Assembly (NCBI GenBank): GCA_907165135.1
Contig: OU015568.1
Location: forward strand, 14,454,501 to 14,518,500
Reading direction: 5' to 3'
Origin: Oikopleura dioica
Taxonomy: Eukaryota > Chordata > Appendicularia > Copelata > Oikopleuridae
Length of the DNA: 64,000 nt
Positions 43,889 through 56,800 of this stretch are shown piece by piece; position 1 is the first letter of the stretch; every line of letters begins with the position of its first letter. Made by a program: the position numbers and the translations under genes. The notes beneath the pieces are model-generated. The model was not told where the DNA came from. It worked only from the letters and a program-made list of their open reading frames with translations, and did no database searches.

Positions 43889-46193
43889 ATGGAGATGAAT
43901 GAAACTTTTTTAAGCCTTGATGACCCTTGTGAAAATTATTTGTTTCCGGATGCGTTCAAAGTGGAACATCCAGATATTATGAACTGTATGTGGAAAGTTT
44001 GTTATCCCGAAAAGAGTATTCCGAATACGACTGATTGTACAAATTTAAAGGTTTGTTAGTCCGATCAATTTTGATGGGTCAATTGGATAAATCGGATAGA
44101 GGTGGGGAGCGACAAAAACTTGCGGTAAAAAAAGTATTTTTGCGACATTTTTTCCCTGAAATCTGATTGGCACTCAAGGTGAATGCAACATTTTGATTGG
44201 TTGAAAATTGTCGCACCAATTACTGTGGCTTTCTTCGCTTTTGTTTGTCGCTTTTCGCCAGCTCCCTAGATATAATTTCTTGATCCGAAAAGAATTGAAA
44301 TAAATCTGTATTCAAGATAACAAACTTGGATTGTCCGTCCCGCGAAGAACTTGTCTGTTTTATTGAGAGCGTAGATGCTTCTCCTTCTTATGACGAGCCA
44401 GAGAACTTTCTTATTAAACGATTCGTTATTGGCATTTTTCTTTCAATATCAGGTGAACTCGTTTGCGTCCCAAACTTGTCTTCTCAAACAGATTGATAGG
44501 CATCGGTCTCTTGGGAAATGCGTTGGTGTTTTTTATCCTCGTTAAGCACACTCGTTTGAAGAAGCCTACCAACATATATCTATTCAATTTGGGTAAGCTG
44601 CATGTAAATCTTTGAACGCTTTTCTTACAAATAATTTTCATAAATCTTTCATTTCTTAAAAAAATTTTATAGCTGTGGCAGATTTTCTTTTGCTCTTTGA
44701 TTCGCCATTTATTTCTTTTCTTCATGTGGATAAAAAGTGGACTTTTGGAAAGACCCTCTGCAAGATGACTGTCTCGGAAAGGAATTAAATCACCTTATAG
44801 AGGATTTTTTTCAAGTTTTTGTATATTAATACTCGTGATCATGGATCGGATAATTGCTTCATGATTGCTCCATAAACTTATATGATATTTAATATATCGG
44901 TATTCTTTTGATTTAAATTGAAGTTTGATCAATGCCACCAGCTTACATCTGCACTCTGTTTAATTGCCGTTTCGATTGATCGAGCAGTCCTGACACGGTT
45001 CCAATACATGTCAACAACCAAATTACAGATCAGCAACTGAAGCTTGTTTTTGTATTCGAATTTGAACCGTGGATTAGATTCATTGCAATAGACCCCTCAC
45101 GTCTAATCAAGCCTGGTTTGTCTGCGCTGTTATTTGGCTCGTAAGGAAAGGTTCGAAAGGTATTTTTAAGTTTCTCAACCGTAAACCCGTGTTATGTTAA
45201 CATTGAAAGTGTCAATCGAACCTTGAAAAGCTACATTCTAACAGTGCCAACATACATGCAAACGGACGTTATCGAAAGCCTCGAAGTTTGTTTCAACAAG
45301 TGGGGCGAAAAGACAGAGTACTTTATCTTGATGGTGACGGTCAATTTCCTGATGCCATTATTTTCCGTGATCATTATGTATGGCCTGATCGTAAGACGCG
45401 TCAGAAGATCTGGCAGAAGATCTCAACGAGCAAATATGCAAATGTACGAAAGAAGGGTTACATTTAGAGTTCTCATTGTCATCGGAACTTACTGCATTTG
45501 GTAGGATGCTTTTAAGAGGGGCTTTTATTAATTTTGCATTTTAAGCTGGTCGCCTTATTACATTTGCTGCTTTTTGGCGAATATCAAAGCAACTGAAGGC
45601 CTTTTCGAGGAGATCTACATTTTATCAGTGAGTTCATTATTTTCTCCGGAGAATCAAAAGTTCAAATTAGACACTCATCTTGTCATGTCTATTTTTTCGA
45701 TTTTCTTAGTTTTTCGATAATTTGATGAAGGAGCATCAAAAAATCCGATGCAAAGAATAATTGATTTTAGATCTATTTGGGCTACATTAACTCTGTTCTG
45801 AATCCTGTGATTTATGCATTTGTTAATGACGAGTTCCAACGGTCCCTGCGCCGCGCTGTCCGGGAATTTGCTGGATCAAGAAATGAAAGAACGGTCAGTT
45901 TCAGATGCTACTACAAAAAGGCCAACCAAATATTGCCCTCATTTCTCTTGAATTTATTTGAATTGTCTTATATGGACGTTGATACATTTAATTTACCCCC
46001 TTTGGACCTCTTATTAACGTCAGTTAATCTGACAGACAGAGCTTGTGACGCACAAACTAAAGATATATTTTCAGCTAACAATTCCTGCAACGCCGGAGAA
46101 GAGTCAACGCGACTGGTGGAGGTTCGCATTTTGTTTTTACAGAAGCGAAAAACAGAAACAAAAAACCGTATGGTCGCATATATTAACTCGTGA
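43889..46193 (+). CDS. Class A (rhodopsin-like) peptide-type GPCR
   Basis: Nine exons: 43889-44050, 44317-44452, 44500-44592, 44673-44770, 44924-45027, 45092-45145, 45171-45500, 45546-45627, 45771-46193. TM1 GLLGNALVFFILVKHTRL, TM2 NLAVADFLLLFDSP, Cys3.25 in GKTLC, TM3 end LCLIAVSIDRAV (DRA in place of DRY), TM4 WFVCAVIWLV, TM5 MVTVNFLMPLFSVIIMYGLI, TM6 CWSPYYICCF, TM7 YLGYINSVLNPVIYAF. An N-terminus with NET and NTT glycosylation sites fits a peptide receptor. Introns 45028-45091 and 45146-45170 read as GA-AG; the second would be only 25 nt, so that boundary is doubtful. The C-tail after NDEFQRSLRRAV may contain another intron. Ligand not predictable. Confidence 0.85.
44099..44270. repeat. 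Inverted-repeat element in GPCR intron 1
   Basis: GGGGAGCGACAAAAACTTGC near 44105 has an imperfect inverted partner near 44245-44268 (TTTGTCGCTTTTCGCCAGCTCCC). About 165 bp, AT-rich inside, no ORF. MITE-like. Confidence 0.4.
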
Positions 46194-46395
46194 AACCGGC
46201 ATCGTATACTGAATATACAGTGGCGGAGAAATGGATATATGTCAGTGTAGAGCAGTAAATGTCAATGATCATCGTTGAAGGTCCAGATTATGCATCTTTG
46301 ATGATGAACAAGATGATTTTCTAATTACAATAGATGACCTGCCTAAAATTGTCTACAAGGCATCTATTTTGTAGCATTTTTCAAGCATATTTCAG

Positions 46396-46640
46396 TTGCT
46401 GGAAGTCCCCAAACAACTTGGGATCCGAAACTTGGAGATCACGGCTTCAACAAATTTGCTTTCCAGTCACCCAGCGACTGCCAAGAAGGTTTGCTCCCGA
46501 TTCGTAGTCGTCCAGACAAAAATATAATCCGTTTAGCTCGGACACTCAACTGCCCAGAACAATCGGCCTTGCCCAAATATCTAATAATCATCTGGAACGT
46601 CACGACTCGGCTAATAAAGGCAAGCAACCTGATTACCATC
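46396..46640 (+). other. Possible exon of an unidentified gene
   Basis: After a CATATTTCAG acceptor an open frame reads TWDPKLGDHGFNKFAFQSPS, then GLLPIRSRPDKN and PKYLIIIWNVTTRL. The LxxIIWN element recalls the P-x-L-x-K-x-(V)-VWN segment of exostosin-type (GT64) transferases, but no flanking exon was found and the evidence is slight. Confidence 0.2.
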
Positions 46641-46965
46641 AATCACAAATTAACATAAACCTCATTAGACAAATCAAATGACAAGAGTCAATCCTGGGAA
46701 GAGTCGGGAATAGGAAGTCTTAAAGCATCCGAAAGCTCCTTATAAGTTCAAATTTGCACATTATTTTCTGTTTCCGCAACTGTTCAATTCGAATTTCTCG
46801 TTAAAAATTGCTTGAAAATAAAGGACAACAAGAAATGTTGCTAGTAAATTACCGTGAAAGACAAATTTGTTCTAAGATTCATTTATCGGAAAAAAGCTTC
46901 GACATGAAAGAAAGACACCAAACAGTTAAAAAATAAAATGGAGAATCGAAAAAAGGTGAAAAATC

Positions 46966-47276
46966 TCATTTGAACCAGGCAACAAGAGGTCCGCTTCGAG
47001 CGCTGAAATCGCCTCCTCCGCGCTTGTGGGTCGGTTGGTCGTATTCTAAGTTAGTTGGGTCCAATGTGTCCACTGTGTACACATCATCGTACAAAGGAGA
47101 TAAAAAGGTCCCGAGACCGAAATTTCTTTTGCTGGAATCCCACGACGATTCATGTACGATCCTAAATTTTGAGTCGATTTTAAAATTCTATCTCTTATTG
47201 CTGTGTTCTTACCGATTCCTGCAAATTTCCCGGCATTTGTTGCACAAAACAAAACAACAAGAATATTCATTTCCAA
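46966..47276 (-). CDS. Secreted peptide precursor candidate, splice unclear
   Basis: Minus strand. A TATAAAAAG box near 47317-47325 precedes a signal-peptide-like start (MEMNILVVLFCATNAGKFAG). After an intron ending AATTTAG at about 47164, one frame stays open to 46966 and looks well formed (SSWDSSKRNFGLGTFLSPLY, LDPTNLEYDQPTHKRGGGD, FSARSGPLVAWFK at the end, with a KR dibasic site). The canonical donor puts exon 2 in a different frame ending at 47046, so either a non-canonical donor or a mistaken start is involved. Confidence 0.4.
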
Positions 47277-47812
47277 CTAAGGATTTCTGATCAGTTCTAA
47301 GTATAATCCTCCCCTCTTTTTATACAAGTAGTTCCTGACAGCTGTCCTTCTAATTTTTCATATTTTATTCAATAAATGCACGGCAGTATGGAAGAGAAAA
47401 GAACAAATTCTCGATATTAAACTCTGACACCCTCTCAAGGGTTCCAAGCTTCAGTAGGGTATCGATGAACAAGCGCGTAGGGTTCGAAGGGGCTATGTTT
47501 TGGTACTACCAAACGGTTTGCTCCACGGTAAAACAGCGATTGCGCAGTTTGACTTTTCAAAACTGACTCGTCGGATACCGATGCGTCAGTGGTACAGGCT
47601 CGTAGCTGCTTTTTAAAGGTACTTGAAATTATCTCCAGCTAATAATTTCAACAAAGAACCAATAAAATATTCAAAATTTTGAATATTTCGATTTCTTTGA
47701 ATATCTTTCAATTCATAAAATGCGGGTTTTTTAGCCGGTCAATTTATGACGAAACCTTGAAAAATAATTTCAATTTTTCAAATTGAGTTTTTTTTAATTC
47801 AAAGGAAATCCT

Positions 47813-48021
47813 TCATTGAAGAATCACGGTACCTTTCCTTAAAACCTTCTCAGTCAAGACTCCTCCAATAAAAGTAAGAACAAGCCCGATGCCTGAATAG
47901 CAAGTTCATAAATTTAAACATTTTAATAACAACCTGTGACGGTGCAGATGACAACAAGCAGCGCAACGCACCAAATGATGAGCTCTAAGAAAGGGCTGAC
48001 GTCTCCCATTATATTCATCAT
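47813..48021 (-). CDS. 55-aa membrane protein
   Basis: Minus-strand exons 48021-47934 and 47892-47813, joined in phase by a GT-AG intron. The product starts MMNIMGDVSPFLELIIW, has two hydrophobic stretches (LIIWCVALLVVICTVTGIGL and LVLTFIGGVL) that may form one long or two short membrane spans, and ends EKVLRKGTVILQ. Too short for most ORF scans. No family recognised; the clean splice in frame supports it. Confidence 0.5.
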
Positions 48022-48263
48022 CTTGCCCGAGTCGCTCGCTTTTTATAAGATCCTTATAAAAAGTGTTTAAGACGCCCTGTCCTAGATTTATTTACCACTG
48101 TTTCTCTATTGCTCTCCTCAAATGCGTCATAAACATGGCATGGCCAAGGTAGTCAAAAGGTGCTAAGTCTTTTATATTTCTGTTGGTAACAGTTATAAAA
48201 ATCAAATAATCAGCTGTTACTGATTTTACAGTTGTGTACAAATTAACAAGATTTAATGGGCTT

Positions 48264-51200
48264 TCAACAGGATGCGTTGTCTCGGATGCTTTGAGAAATC
48301 CACCTTTTAAACTTAGGAATGTCGGTGAAAACAGTCGGCAGAGGACTTCTAGTCGAGCATTTTCCCCTGCCAAAGCTGACGATTCCTCGAAGATGCCATC
48401 GCTCGTCAGGGCCTTTGCAAACCAGTGGCCCGCCTGAATCTCCTCGGCAAGCAGAGACTTGATATCGTTCCCCAGCGCAGATTGTATTTTCGGGGATTTC
48501 CGTCCCGTTCCATCTTTCTTGGCAGTCGGTTTTTTCAAGAATTTGCATCGCACCATATCGTTGAATAACTATCAATAATTCAAAAGATCGAAAAAGCGCG
48601 ATTTTATACCCGAATTATCGATGGTATTCTCAGTGTAACCCCAGCCGGCAATTGCGCAATCGTCGCCGGTAAATCCGACATTGAACCCTCTTTAAAAAGA
48701 ACACCATCAACGACAGTAAATCAGTAAGAACTCACGTGTCCCAGCAAATTGGAAGAACATTTTCGTCAAAGATGATGTCGTCATTTAACCTTATCAGCGC
48801 AATATCGTTCTTGGGAGATCGCCCAGATCTGTGCTCGTAGTACTCGTGGGTGACGACGATATCTTGCTGGAACTTTTGCTCGTTTCTTCCGTCTTGGAGC
48901 CGGTCGTGTTCTCCAAGAACGATTTCCATCGAGTCGTATTTTTGAACGCAATGAGCAGCTGTTATTATCCACTTATTGTCAAGAATTCCACCGCCGCAGA
49001 CTTTTTGCTCTCCTTTATAAACTAAAAGTATTCTTTGAAATATCTGCTGCTTTCATTCGCAATCAACTAAAAGTCATACAAATATAAATCAGTGCCAGCC
49101 AAGGAAACTGCGATTTTCGCCCGATATGCCCTCCCGCCAACTTTAGCCGAGGTCCTTCTTCTCCTCCTAATCCAGGCAAATTGAGCAGCTCTTCCCAGCT
49201 TTTAGCAGATGAAGAGGACATTTGATCCAGTATCAGTTCAGAAACGCCGCATTGATTTTTACTCCTGTCACAAATGTCGTCTGCTTCGTCTGATCCGTCG
49301 CCGCAGTCGTCGAAGCCGTCACAGAGGTCATCAGAAGCGATGCATTGTCCGTTGCGACACTTAGACCACAGCTGTCCGATTCCGTCATTCTGACAGCAAG
49401 GAAGACACGGGCCAGAATGCAAGCTCACGGAGCTAATGAGCGAGTAATCCTCTGCTTTTATCTGATACGATCCGGCATACAATGTCGTTTGAATGAGCTG
49501 CCAAGGACGCGAAAATGACGGAGTTGATTTGTGACGTCGGCCTTTTGAGCGGGTCTACTTAGAAAAACTGGGTCAATCAAAGGTTAGGGTTTTATGCTAG
49601 AATTTTTAGTTCGCCCTATTTCTGTAGCTTCTTATATTTTTCTGTCAAAAATGAACCCTTCCTTGAGAGTGAATATAAATAACGCCTCTCGCCGAGTTCC
49701 AAACTTTGAGGCATCCGACTCGCCAATGATTCTTCCCCTCAATGCTTTCTCCGTATTCCAAGTGCACCCCTTTCTTTGTTTTGCCATAAAAATCAATTTG
49801 CATCAGTTCTTTGTCTTCCGCTTCCGAGTATTCTAAATTGCAAAAGTCGGATTCAAAGTTGCATTCGGCTTTTTCAGGACAAGGGAGAAAGTTGAAACTC
49901 GTCGATTGTATTTCGTAGCCAGTTCCAAAGAGATTGGAAAGATCTAATGGCTCATTTTTAAACGTCAGTCCATGTTTGCCAACGTTGAAAGATTCCTTGA
50001 CCCAGGCGCCTCGTGTATTCTGCGTCGTCTCCCAGACAAGCCGGTTCTTTCTCGAGCTGTTGTCATAAGCAGCAAGCTTCATTTTATCCTGGGTGCTTCT
50101 GTACACGATGCTCAAGCAACCAGAGTCTTCGTTTTTCGCCGAAGTTAGTTTGCCAAAAGGGTTAACGAGAATTCCTTTACGTAGTTTAATGAAACTTGAT
50201 GGAGTGAATCCACAAGTTGACTTTTCTTCCTCGAAATTGCAGTTCAAAACAGATTGCTTGTCCTCATCATAATTGCACGGGCACCCTGAAACTTTTATAC
50301 TGTCTATTGCAATATCAGACTGGACGCTTTTCGCGACAGCACTTATTTTAATCTTCCCGGTTTTCTTCATATAAATGTCTAGTTGGGCCTTCTTCCATTT
50401 ATTGGTTTCTTCGTTCCAGATTCCTGAAGATCGCCAGATGACTTCATCATTCGCTGTCACTTCCAACGACGATTTCTTATGAGCCCTTATGTGATATGCA
50501 AAAGTAAGACAAATGGATGCCCCACTTTGTAAGCTAAAAGACTCCAGGCTCCCTTGAGAGAGGTCCGACGACTCCAAGTAAACGTAATGAGATCCAGTTT
50601 GCGCGGCACTTGGCCCCGTCCCAGGCGTAAAAGTCTCTCCCTCCCAGCGGGTTAGGCCAGTGACTCGCCAACCGCACTCGTCTGAATCCAGAAGTTCATC
50701 GTCGAAATTGCAACTCAGCGACCTTGTCTGCTCATTTTGACAAGAAGAGGCTTCTTCTGAGCCATCCTTGTATTCCTTAATTTGTCTTGCCGGTAAACGA
50801 CTATGTTCCTCGTCCTTAAAAGTATCTTTGTTTTCGTCAACACAATTTACAGCTATGTCGTCCAGAGCGATGTCGCCCAGATGTCCATTACATGTAAACT
50901 CGAACACTTTTTTGGCCCCAATTATGTTGCAACAGAAGGTATAAACAGCAATTACAAATTGGCGGAAAAATGTCACGTGACTTAGAAAATCCACTTTCGT
51001 TCCTAGAAAAAAATCTTTGGGCCCATTCCCTATTTCAAATTTTTCATCCGGGTCATTTTCGAAATCGAAATCGAAAAACTCCCAATCTTCTTTGACCGAT
51101 CTGTTGACATCAATTTGTCCCAGCGTTTCATCATCGTTCCAAATTGAGAAATTACCGTAACTACTAGCCCTCTTTGTTACACGGAAGGCCGAGGCATCAC

Positions 51201-51516
51201 TTCCTTTTCTGCTTAGATAGCCTTGTACATTTCCTAATCCCGTTGAGCACAATAAGTTTCTTACGACGATTCCAGCCTTGTCGCCCTCTTTGCGCGGCCA
51301 GGAACACTCTGCAAAAATAAAGTAGCCATTTCCGGATGTGTGATCGCCGAATTGAGGGCCAGTGCCGTGGGTTGGAGTGTCTGTATTGCTTTCCGACAGG
51401 AGGAAGTCGCCGGGAATGTCTTCTGCCCCGCACCAGTCAGCTTCAAAGTCGCAGTGAAAAACTCTCTCTGAAGAAAAGACTGGCAAAAATACAAAAAAAG
51501 GGGAAAATCTCAACAT
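48264..51516 (-). CDS. Secreted MAM/LDLa/trypsin-domain serine protease
   Basis: Minus-strand exons 51516-49663, 49497-49080, 49021-48736, 48689-48610, 48568-48264; about 980 aa. Signal peptide (MLRFSPFFVFLPVFSS), then about four MAM-type modules (FHCDFEADWCGAED, LSCNFDDELL, LNCNFEEEKSTCGF, CNFESDFCNLEYSE), an LDL-receptor class A domain (GQCIASDDLCDGFDDCGDG), and an active S1 domain with His (WIITAAHCV), Asp (NDIALIRL) and Ser (ACRGDSGGPLVC). The mosaic recalls enteropeptidase and other large animal proteases without a transmembrane anchor. The intron after 49663 reads as GG-AG. Within the first exon a 31-codon hydrophobic stretch between FFLGTK and VFEFTC looks like an intron whose ends I could not fix. 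Confidence 0.85.
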
Positions 51517-52535
51517 TGAAAATCTAAATCGATTCTAGCGGCCGCCGAGGTTAAATACGCGAAGGATGAGGTGGAAGTTATGTCGAAAGGGTGTCGTTAA
51601 CGCGCCGTTTCATTTCTCAAATTGGCGGTTTAACGCCGCCCGCTGACGTAAATCGGCTCCACCAAGCACCTCCATGCGCTTCTAAGTGCAATTTTTGTCC
51701 TTTCATGAGTCAGTTCTATCCCTTGAAGTAACATATCTTCTTGGTTTACGAGAGATATTAGCTCGTTATTGGCGACAAGGCTGTAAAAAGTGTTAAAATC
51801 TTGGGCGTTTTTACGTTCTCTTCATAGTCTTCATAAAAATATTTTACTATCATAAACAATTATTCTTCGGATTAATTTTTTATCAAATTTTTCATCTACC
51901 GCAGAATCGAGTAAATTTCTGAAGATAAAAGACGATGAAACCGTCAATTTGTAAAATCTGCTTCGGAAAAGCTGGCAGATCACAAATAGTCGACCGACGA
52001 TCTGCGGCCTTCTGGTTTTACCAATCAGCTGGATATTTTTGACGGTATAAGAGACCAATTTGGGTTGGGAGGATATCACTTTTTTGAAATGAAACAGTTG
52101 TGAAGAAAAAATTTCTATAAATGTTCATAAATTGAATATTTGTAGAAAATTATTTTTTGCGTCAAGATTATAAATTACATTACAACGGTTGGTTCGTAGT
52201 CTCCACTATTACGTATATCTTCAAAAAATAACTGTCTCAAATAAACCAACCATTGAAAATAAATTTGTAAATGCCAAATTTCGATGAATTGTTTATCCAT
52301 TTCGCCGTTGACCTCAGCCAAGAAAGTGATTTGGCGAAACAATGGTCCCAATTTTTTTTATCAGCCAAGTACCTATTACGACTCACCAGACCACGGCAGA
52401 AAATTAATCACGTTTATTTTTTCTTCTTTCTCGACAGTTTTTACGATTACTTGACGATTGTAGTAGAACCTGACTTTTTCAATTGAACAATTTGAGAAAT
52501 TAACAACAAGAAAAAAGGAAGAAAATCGAGTTAAA
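51517..52535. other. Divergent intergenic region, no gene seen
   Basis: Separates the protease (minus) from the membrane-protein gene (plus). Around 51600-51655 there are related GC-rich blocks (TTAACGCGCCG and TTTAACGCCGCC) that could be promoter elements. The remaining ORFs are AT-rich and unconvincing. Confidence 0.4.
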
Positions 52536-53814
52536 ATGTGCCAAAATCATTATTCTTTCGGACCTACTGGGAGATACGGAGTCCGAAACGACGGATACCA
52601 AGAAAGCAAAGACATGTTGGACGGAAAAATGACGATGAACACAAGAATAGACGCTGACTTTGGCGCTTCAGGAAATGATAAACAATCTTTGTGCTTTTTT
52701 TCTCCAGAAATATCTACGGTAAGATCAAGTGGTCAATTTATTCTTGGATTAGTTTAAATGATCGGGAGAATGAAGCATGCAAGTTTGAGAGCACAACATA
52801 ATATTAATTTTAATTGACAACAAGATCAAGCAGTTGATGCACCAACATCAAATTCTATATGTATGTTATGTAGTTTTGGTTATACATCACATCAATTATA
52901 AGCTGCAAACATGGTTCCAAAACAGAGCAATCTGGAATAGGTCGTTAGTATTCAATAAAGAGGAGTTTTTAATGATAAAATATGGGCTGGTCAAGACTTT
53001 TAACGCTCCTATAACCTATGAATCATAAGTTATGATAATACCGGTGAAAGCAAGCCTTTACCAGGGATTTCAAACATGTCTCCACCCCTGTAGACATCTT
53101 TTTTCCATCGACCAATCACAAGCTTGGAGGGCCTTACTGGCGGCGTAACCCCGGATTTGAGTCTGCTTTCACCGGTATATAACTAAAGCTTCTTATGCAA
53201 ACCCAACGGCAGCAAATTGATTATTGTATATATTCTATTACATAGTCCTTCTCCCATCCGTGTTAGTATAGTGGTGAGTATTCCCGCCTGTCACGCGGGC
53301 GACCGGGGTTCGATTCCCCGACACGGAGAATTTTTTTCACTTTCAATTTTTTTATCATGAAAAGACGATTATCAGCTTGGACCAGCCGGAATTCTGAGAG
53401 TGGACAACGTAAAGACCGACATCCAGCTAGATTTGAATATTGAAACTGATACGATTTTAATTATTGTCATGATTATTACCCTCGTCGCCGTTTTTCTTTG
53501 TAAGTGCAGTCAGAAACATTCTTCTTTACTGTATTTTAGCTTGTATTGTTTATTCCCGCGTCGCTGGAAACCGCTGCTGTCCCTCAAAAGAAGAGCCACT
53601 TCCTCCTTATCCAACTGCGTACCCAACTTTGTCAAAGAACTCAGCGTTCGCCGCGAACCAAGCTCCGCAGTTCATCGACCGAGCGTTGTCGATTGACGAG
53701 CTGTCGCAGACGCATCGTTCGGAACGATCGGTTTACACTTTCCGCAGCAAGGTGCGTCAAACGTCGGAAACTCTACTCATCACGCCAGAAACACAATCCC
53801 TGAAGAAATTTTAA
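52536..53814 (+). CDS. Single-pass membrane protein, family unknown
   Basis: Exons 52536-52718, 53376-53499, 53540-53814; 193 aa; all GT-AG. The N-terminal part (MCQNHYSFGPTGRYGVRNDG) is soluble and has no signal peptide; a membrane span follows (ILIIVMIITLVAVFLSCIVY), then a Cys pair that could be palmitoylated (AGNRCCPSKEEPLPPYPTAY) and a Ser/Thr-rich cytoplasmic-type tail with RALSIDELSQTHRS. The first intron (657 nt) contains a tRNA gene and a small inverted-repeat element. Function unknown. Confidence 0.65.
53038..53181. repeat. Small inverted-repeat element beside tRNA-Asp
   Basis: ATACCGGTGAAAGCAAG at the left and GTCTGCTTTCACCGGTAT at the right are inverted copies of about 15 bp, 140 bp apart, with no ORF. 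MITE-like insertion in the intron of the membrane-protein gene. Confidence 0.5.
53257..53328 (+). tRNA. trnD-GTC: tRNA-Asp (GTC anticodon)
   Basis: 72 nt without intron. Acceptor arm TCCGTGT/ACACGGA, D arm with TAGTATAGTGGT (A box), anticodon loop CCTGTCACG, T arm GGGGTTCGATTCCCC (B box), discriminator G, followed by a T7 terminator. It lies in the same orientation inside an intron of the gene at 52536-53814. Confidence 0.97.
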
Positions 53815-56800
53815 CAACATAATAATATCGCCTGATTCTGTAATTATCTCATGACTCGAATCGATTCCTTTTTGAAAGTTTATGTATAAACTCGTATTTT
53901 CTGTTAAAATATAGAGCAAGAATTGGAGCTTGGAATTGCTAGATCAAATGCAGCTACAGTGGCTGACAGACAGTGCCTGTTCTTTGTTGATTGCGTCAGT
54001 CAGTTTTCAATCGCAACAAAACTTAATGTACCAAAGTAATCCAAAGTCGTATTTGAATATTAAATTTGTTCGGCCAAGATCAGTTGAGTTTCTCAAAACA
54101 CAGCAATAAAAAGAGAAAAAGCGTCGGCAGGTTTTGCTTTCTCGGCCCTGATGTTTTCATCTACAACACCAGTGAATAATGATCGTCATTAGTTATGTCG
54201 TACCAAAACAATCGCGCTTGTAATTGAGGTTGTCCCTCAAAACTCGACGGATTTCCTCGATTACACAAGATCCTCTAAGGCTCCTCCCACTTTGCAAAGT
54301 AACCATTTTTGATTTATTGAATTACTGAAGAAACGTTCCATTTTGACTCAAGCAATTTATTCTTGCGAGCGTTTGATAAATCTACTGTTTTCTATTTCAT
54401 TCGCAAGTTTGAATGACAACAAACGAGCAAAGTCTTCCGCCCAGAGAGGATCGGAGGTCCAAATCCCTCCGACTAAAAGGGCCCGACAAATGTTTCTTTC
54501 CGGGGCTTGGACCGGAATTCATTTGGTAAAAAATTTCTTACAAAAAGCCCTCAGTTAAGGGACTCAGATATGGAAACTGTAAACGTTCGAATCTAGGATA
54601 ATGCAGTCTTGCTGGGATATCATTAATTAAATTTTTACGTTGCTAAGCGAAATAGAATATAACGATCAAATTTCTAAAAAGAGGTTGATTTAGCGCTCTA
54701 TTCTTAGATAATTTATTTGAGCTCAAATTAAAATTAACGCTTCTCAAGATCCAAAAAATCTAAAAATAAAAAAATCATCTAATAATTCGCTAGAAATTCT
54801 AGCACGAAAATACCAGCGCTAGAGAATTCCGTGAAAAAATCTTCGACCAATCAAAAAAGGCTAATTTCTTTCCTGGCGTTCTGATTGGCCGTGATAAAAC
54901 AGCGCCATCTATGATTCGAAATTGTGTTTATTAGTTGTAGTTGTTCTTGAAAAACCTCCAAAAGTAAAATTACAAAATGAAATTATAATTATTAAAGAAT
55001 TTGGATCTCGGCCATTTTTGCTGAAACAAAAACAAAATCGCCCTGGCGGAGTTTATACTCAAAACAGATTTCCGCATTCAAGGTGAATCTATCATTGTCT
55101 TGAAAAGAAAATTACCGAGTGAATTTGCCACACTGTTTGCTGCCAGCTCGAGCGGAAACTTTCTACGTTTACTTCTGGAACGCAGTTGTTCTGGGGCCGA
55201 TTCTACCCGCTGCGGTTGAGTACAGGACCGGAGGAAATGAGGCGACATTGGTGGAGGAAAATCAGTTATGTTTACAGCTTTTTCCTTCTTCTTATCAATA
55301 TTATTGATTATCAGTAGCAAAAAGAGGCCTTTCAGGAATCTTTGGTATCTGAAAATTTAGTGAAGGAGAATTGACAATTGTGTACTTTCGGTTCAATGGA
55401 CTTAGGGAGTTATCGCTTCTAAATGGGATAAAACGGAAGGAGATAGCGACTCACTGGTGGGAAGTTTCTCTTTTGGCCTTTTCATTGTCTATCTCTTCTT
55501 AGGTACTATCAAAAGCATCCAGAGCGTAATTGATAACAGCAAACAAGCTCGCGTGACCATCCGCGACACTGATAAAAATTCACAACTTCCGTTCAGACTT
55601 GATTAGAAGCCAATTCGTGTTTGGCTTTAAAAGAATATCAGTTTACTGTTGCAAAATTTCGAAGAAAGAGTTCAGAAAAAATGATCAGATTTCTTCTTTT
55701 TTCATTCTCGTCGTCTAAATTTATTAAACATGGAAATAAAATCGTTATATTAATCTGAAAACATGCTCCTTCGTCTCAGTATAAACAGGATAAAAGAGCG
55801 CCTCTGTATCTGTTTCATGTAGCAATGATATCAGTGATACTCTTGAAAATAATGGACAAGTCGCTGTTCACGTTATTTGTTGTCGATTATAATAATGCGC
55901 GAGATTTGACTAATAATAATGACGACGTAACGTAAATTAGCTTATCTCAGACCGAAATACGAGTCCGAAAATCCCAGAATACAGAAAAACCTCTCCTTTT
56001 TGAACTTTTATTTTCGGCGTTTGAAAATCAGCTAGAAAGATTAAAAAGGTTAAATCTGTTCTTTACCGTACTACAAGACATCTATAAGCACAACAATCTC
56101 GGCAGGAGGATCTGGCAAATCTTCAGAAAGAGATTTGTTAACCTGTTCATGCATTACAGAGATTATCCAGCAGTCCGAGTGGAGCTTGAGCCCAAATTCC
56201 TGAGCCGCAATTGTGTCAACAACTTTTGACGGGATCAGTCTTCCTAATAAAAACTCTTATGTTAAGCACCTTCTCGCTCACACCTTGTGCGCTACACTGA
56301 CTTTGCCAGGTTAAAATGCAGAATATGTTGAATAAAGAAGACTCAAAAAGTAGGAAAAGGTTAAAATTAAACAGGTCGATTCATTTGGTGCCCTCGTGAT
56401 CAGTAGATGACTGTACCGATTAGTATTCATTTCAAAGATGAGTGTTTTCTCGAACTTTTACGACGATTCACCGTTATATAACTGTAGCTCGTCATGATTC
56501 GCCGCCGAGCACGTCAGAAAATATTCCCATGACATCTGATCCTTCTTTCAGACCAATTTTGGTTGAATCTTGCTATCAAAGCCTAACCAATTGGCCCCAA
56601 ATGGCCGCCACGGATTTGTGTATTAGTTAGCGTCAATCAGTATTTTACTTTTAGGAAGCTCTACATATGGTGGTTAGTTGTAGGGGTCGGATAAGCATTA
56701 TCTAGTACGTAAAAATCTCTGTTGGTTATTCGATCGTTTCTTAGTGGCGGCGCTGCGAGAATCGAGAATTTCCTTGGCAAGCGGTGGCGCTAAGGGGACA

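Noticed and set aside
55078-55320. Overlapping ORFs on both strands near 55.1-55.3 kb
   Set aside because: Neither strand shows a domain, signal peptide or splice continuation.
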